The position numbers and the translations under genes were made by a program. A stretch of 64,000 nt of DNA from Membranihabitans maritimus (GTDB taxonomy: Bacteria > Bacteroidota > Bacteroidia > Chitinophagales > Saprospiraceae), in NCBI RefSeq assembly GCF_021729145.1, contig NZ_JAJSLW010000005.1:191946-255945 (forward strand), given 5' to 3'. The notes beneath the pieces were generated by a model, which searched no databases, had not been told where the DNA came from, and saw nothing but the letters and a program-made list of their open reading frames with translations. Positions 62,506 through 64,000 of the stretch are shown here, in pieces (position 1 is the stretch's first letter; each line of letters starts with the position of its first letter).

Positions 62506-63597
62506 CTAGTATTTGAGCGTAAGGAAGTTCTGTAAATCCCTTCTTGATACGACCCCTAAAAAAGACCCGTTCCCAAACACTGGAAGGGTGTGATACGTTT
62601 GCGTGTTGAATATGTAGAATAATTGTTTAATGGGTAATTCGGGGGACACAGGTTCAAAGTTATTGGTCATATACCTTCGAATAGGTGTAAATATATCTCC
62701 ATCTTTACGGGCTTGATTAATTACTTCTTGGTTAAGAATCCCTATTATTTTGTTGTTTTCATCCTGTACAAGATATGCATCGTGTCCCGATTCATCTTCC
62801 TTTTTAAAAACGTCTTGCATTAAATCATCCTCGGTTAAAATATGTACATTATTGGTCAAAATATCTGCTACTCTTCCCGATCGCAACCGTTCTTCGATGG
62901 CTACGCTACGGTATTCCGAACGAGCAGCAAAAAACACAAAGACCCCGATGAAAATAAGTCCCAGATGATTGGTGTAGATGCCGTAAACCAAGAAACCACC
63001 GGCCAGGATTCTTCCCACCCAGGACGCGATTAAAGTCCCTTTTTCGCGCCCTTTGAAAAGGGCAATAGTAGCGCGTAAAATTCTACCGCCGTCCATTGGG
63101 AAGGCCGGTATAAGATTAAATACCAATAAAAGTAGATTTAACATTAATAATAAGATCGGGAAATTACTGTAATATTCAAAATAGGTAAGTTCTGAAGTTC
63201 CCTGAGGTAAAAACCCATGGCCAGAGAAGTACAATGCCGCTGCAATAATAATAGCAATTACCAAATTTACAGCAGGTCCGGCAATGGCAACTACCATTTC
63301 TTGCCAGGGATTTTCCGGCAATCTTTCCAGACGTGCAAGGCCACCAATGGGAGTTATTAAAATATCCTGAGTTTTTACACCGTAGTTTCTTGCTGACAAT
63401 GCATGTCCGAATTCATGTAACACCACACAAAAGAATATTAGCAATGTGAAAATCGCAGAATTAATAATGGCTAAATTAGACATTCCCATATTTTGTCCGG
63501 TGTATACTACGTATAGTAACAACAGGACAAAACTCCAGTGAACTTTTACCGGAATCCCAAAATATTGTCCTAAATAGAGTGATCCTGCTTTAAACAT
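62506..63597 (-). CDS. Site-2 protease (M50) with CBS domains
   Basis: A 363-residue intramembrane metalloprotease. HEFGH (61-65) is the HExxH zinc motif within a membrane helix, and NLIPAFPMDGGR (about 160-171) provides the Asp ligand. Several helices surround the active site. From about 240 to 363 there are two CBS repeats (VHILTEDDLMQDVFKK; NFEPVSPELPIKQLFYIF), which usually bind adenine nucleotides. Substrates unknown. It ends the minus-strand cluster next to the PurF-like gene, 41 nt apart. Confidence 0.92.
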   Translation of the reverse strand: MFKAGSLYLGQYFGIPVKVHWSFVLLLLYVVYTGQNMGMSNLAIINSAIFTLLIFFCVVLHEFGHALSARNYGVKTQDILITPIGGLARLERLPENPWQEMVVAIAGPAVNLVIAIIIAAALYFSGHGFLPQGTSELTYFEYYSNFPILLLMLNLLLLVFNLIPAFPMDGGRILRATIALFKGREKGTLIASWVGRILAGGFLVYGIYTNHLGLIFIGVFVFFAARSEYRSVAIEERLRSGRVADILTNNVHILTEDDLMQDVFKKEDESGHDAYLVQDENNKIIGILNQEVINQARKDGDIFTPIRRYMTNNFEPVSPELPIKQLFYIFNTQTYHTLPVFGNGSFLGVVSRRDLQNFLTLKY

Positions 63598-63638
63598 CTG
63601 TGTGGCTGATTTATCTTAAGTAATTTGTATAATTTCTA

Positions 63639-64000
63639 TTAATACGCCCTGGCTTCTACACGGTCCATATAGTTAATGAATGATTTATTAACTACTTTGT
63701 TCCCTCCTGGAGTCGGATAATTTCCACTAAAATACCAATCTCCTTTATTATCAGGACAAGCTTTATGTAATCCATCAATTGTTTGATAAATAATCTCTAC
63801 CTCTGCATCAATATCTGGTGGGGTTAATATTTCAGAAATTTTTTGTGAAACTTCTTCATACGTAAATGGTTCAAATACGTCTTTAACATAGTTAACGACT
63901 TCTTCTTTAGGTAAATTGGCTTGTGCAACACATTTTTCATAAATGATTTCAAGCTGATCTTCCATCCCACGTTCTTCAATCAGTTTTATAGCTGCCTGAA
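63639..64000 (-). CDS. Amidophosphoribosyltransferase (PurF-like), C-terminal part only
   Basis: About 120 codons remain (reading from the window edge: QAAIKLIEERG, then the stretch ending YMDRVEARAY); the 5' portion lies outside the window. The C-terminal features are DWYFSGNYPTPGGNKVVNKSF (about 20 residues before the end) and INYMDR, which I recognise as the ending of Bacteroidota PurF-like proteins of about 600 residues. PurF makes phosphoribosylamine in purine synthesis. The fragment does not show the catalytic domains, so the assignment rests on this ending. Confidence 0.7.
   Translation of the reverse strand, partial: QAAIKLIEERGMEDQLEIIYEKCVAQANLPKEEVVNYVKDVFEPFTYEEVSQKISEILTPPDIDAEVEIIYQTIDGLHKACPDNKGDWYFSGNYPTPGGNKVVNKSFINYMDRVEARAY

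Overview
This is an AT-rich chromosomal window from a member of the Bacteroidota. The evidence is TonB-dependent receptors with N-terminal carboxypeptidase-like domains, a TonB receptor/DUF4249 lipoprotein pair, BlaI/BlaR1-type M56 regulators, short Crp/Fnr regulators ending in the PESLSRIRK-type helix, and several promoters of the Bacteroidota type (TTG, about 18-20 nt, TAnnTTTG). I cannot place it below phylum with confidence. There are no rRNA genes, CRISPR arrays, integrases or intact transposases. One tRNA-Arg(TCT) is present.

Layout. 1-6.4 kb: accessory genes (HxlR regulator with divergent NmrA-like oxidoreductase, a four-gene minus-strand group DUF1801-DUF2200-VOC-DUF4349, Crp/Fnr + SDR, a secreted beta-helix protein). 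6.4-13.2 kb: gene-poor and decaying, with a frameshifted pirin gene, a badly degraded FkbM-type methyltransferase, VOC, DUF305, YdeI/OmdA and a SAM methyltransferase. 13.2-18.6 kb: metallophosphoesterase lipoprotein, DUF6544-like membrane protein, outer-membrane proteins and a second Crp/Fnr. 18.7-23.6 kb: OsmC protein and a complete type-I-like exporter (TolC, HlyD, ABC) whose ATPase has lost most standard motifs except Walker A. 24.2-25.6 kb: DoxX-glutathione peroxidase-OhrR-like operon with a perfect palindrome upstream. 26.4-31 kb: small membrane proteins, DUF423, ung, tRNA-Arg, TauE/SafE and a divergent Lrp.

31.2-37.6 kb is a conserved minus-strand block: xseA-xseB followed by an active M16 protease and an inactive M16 partner with an extra lipoprotein-sorting-like domain; then sucC with its own promoter and terminator. 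38-40 kb: DUF2892 protein and a Zn/Cd P-type ATPase with a Cys/His-rich tail instead of a metal-binding domain. 40.5-44.8 kb is a plus-strand operon: a tyrosine-rich unknown protein, era (apparent TTG start), der, rfbC, rfbD. 44.9-49.6 kb: hemN, marC family, photolyase with a small membrane partner. 49.6-62.4 kb is mostly plus strand: large FAD/Fe-S oxidoreductase, TonB receptor + DUF4249, BlaI + BlaR1-like M56 protease, and a siderophore-type TonB receptor + PepSY membrane protein. The window ends with an M50 protease with CBS domains and the C-terminus of a PurF-like amidophosphoribosyltransferase.

The most interesting signals are: (1) similar TTCTA/TAGAA half-sites around the -7 boxes of both the blaI promoter and the downstream siderophore-receptor promoter, hinting that the BlaI/BlaR1 pair controls iron uptake; (2) the exporter ATPase with non-canonical Q-loop, signature, Walker B order, D-loop and H-loop; (3) the inactive M16 protease fused to a lipoprotein-sorting-like domain; (4) a probable leaderless small membrane protein; (5) the FkbM pseudogene and the pirin frameshift, which mark the 7-9 kb region as decaying.
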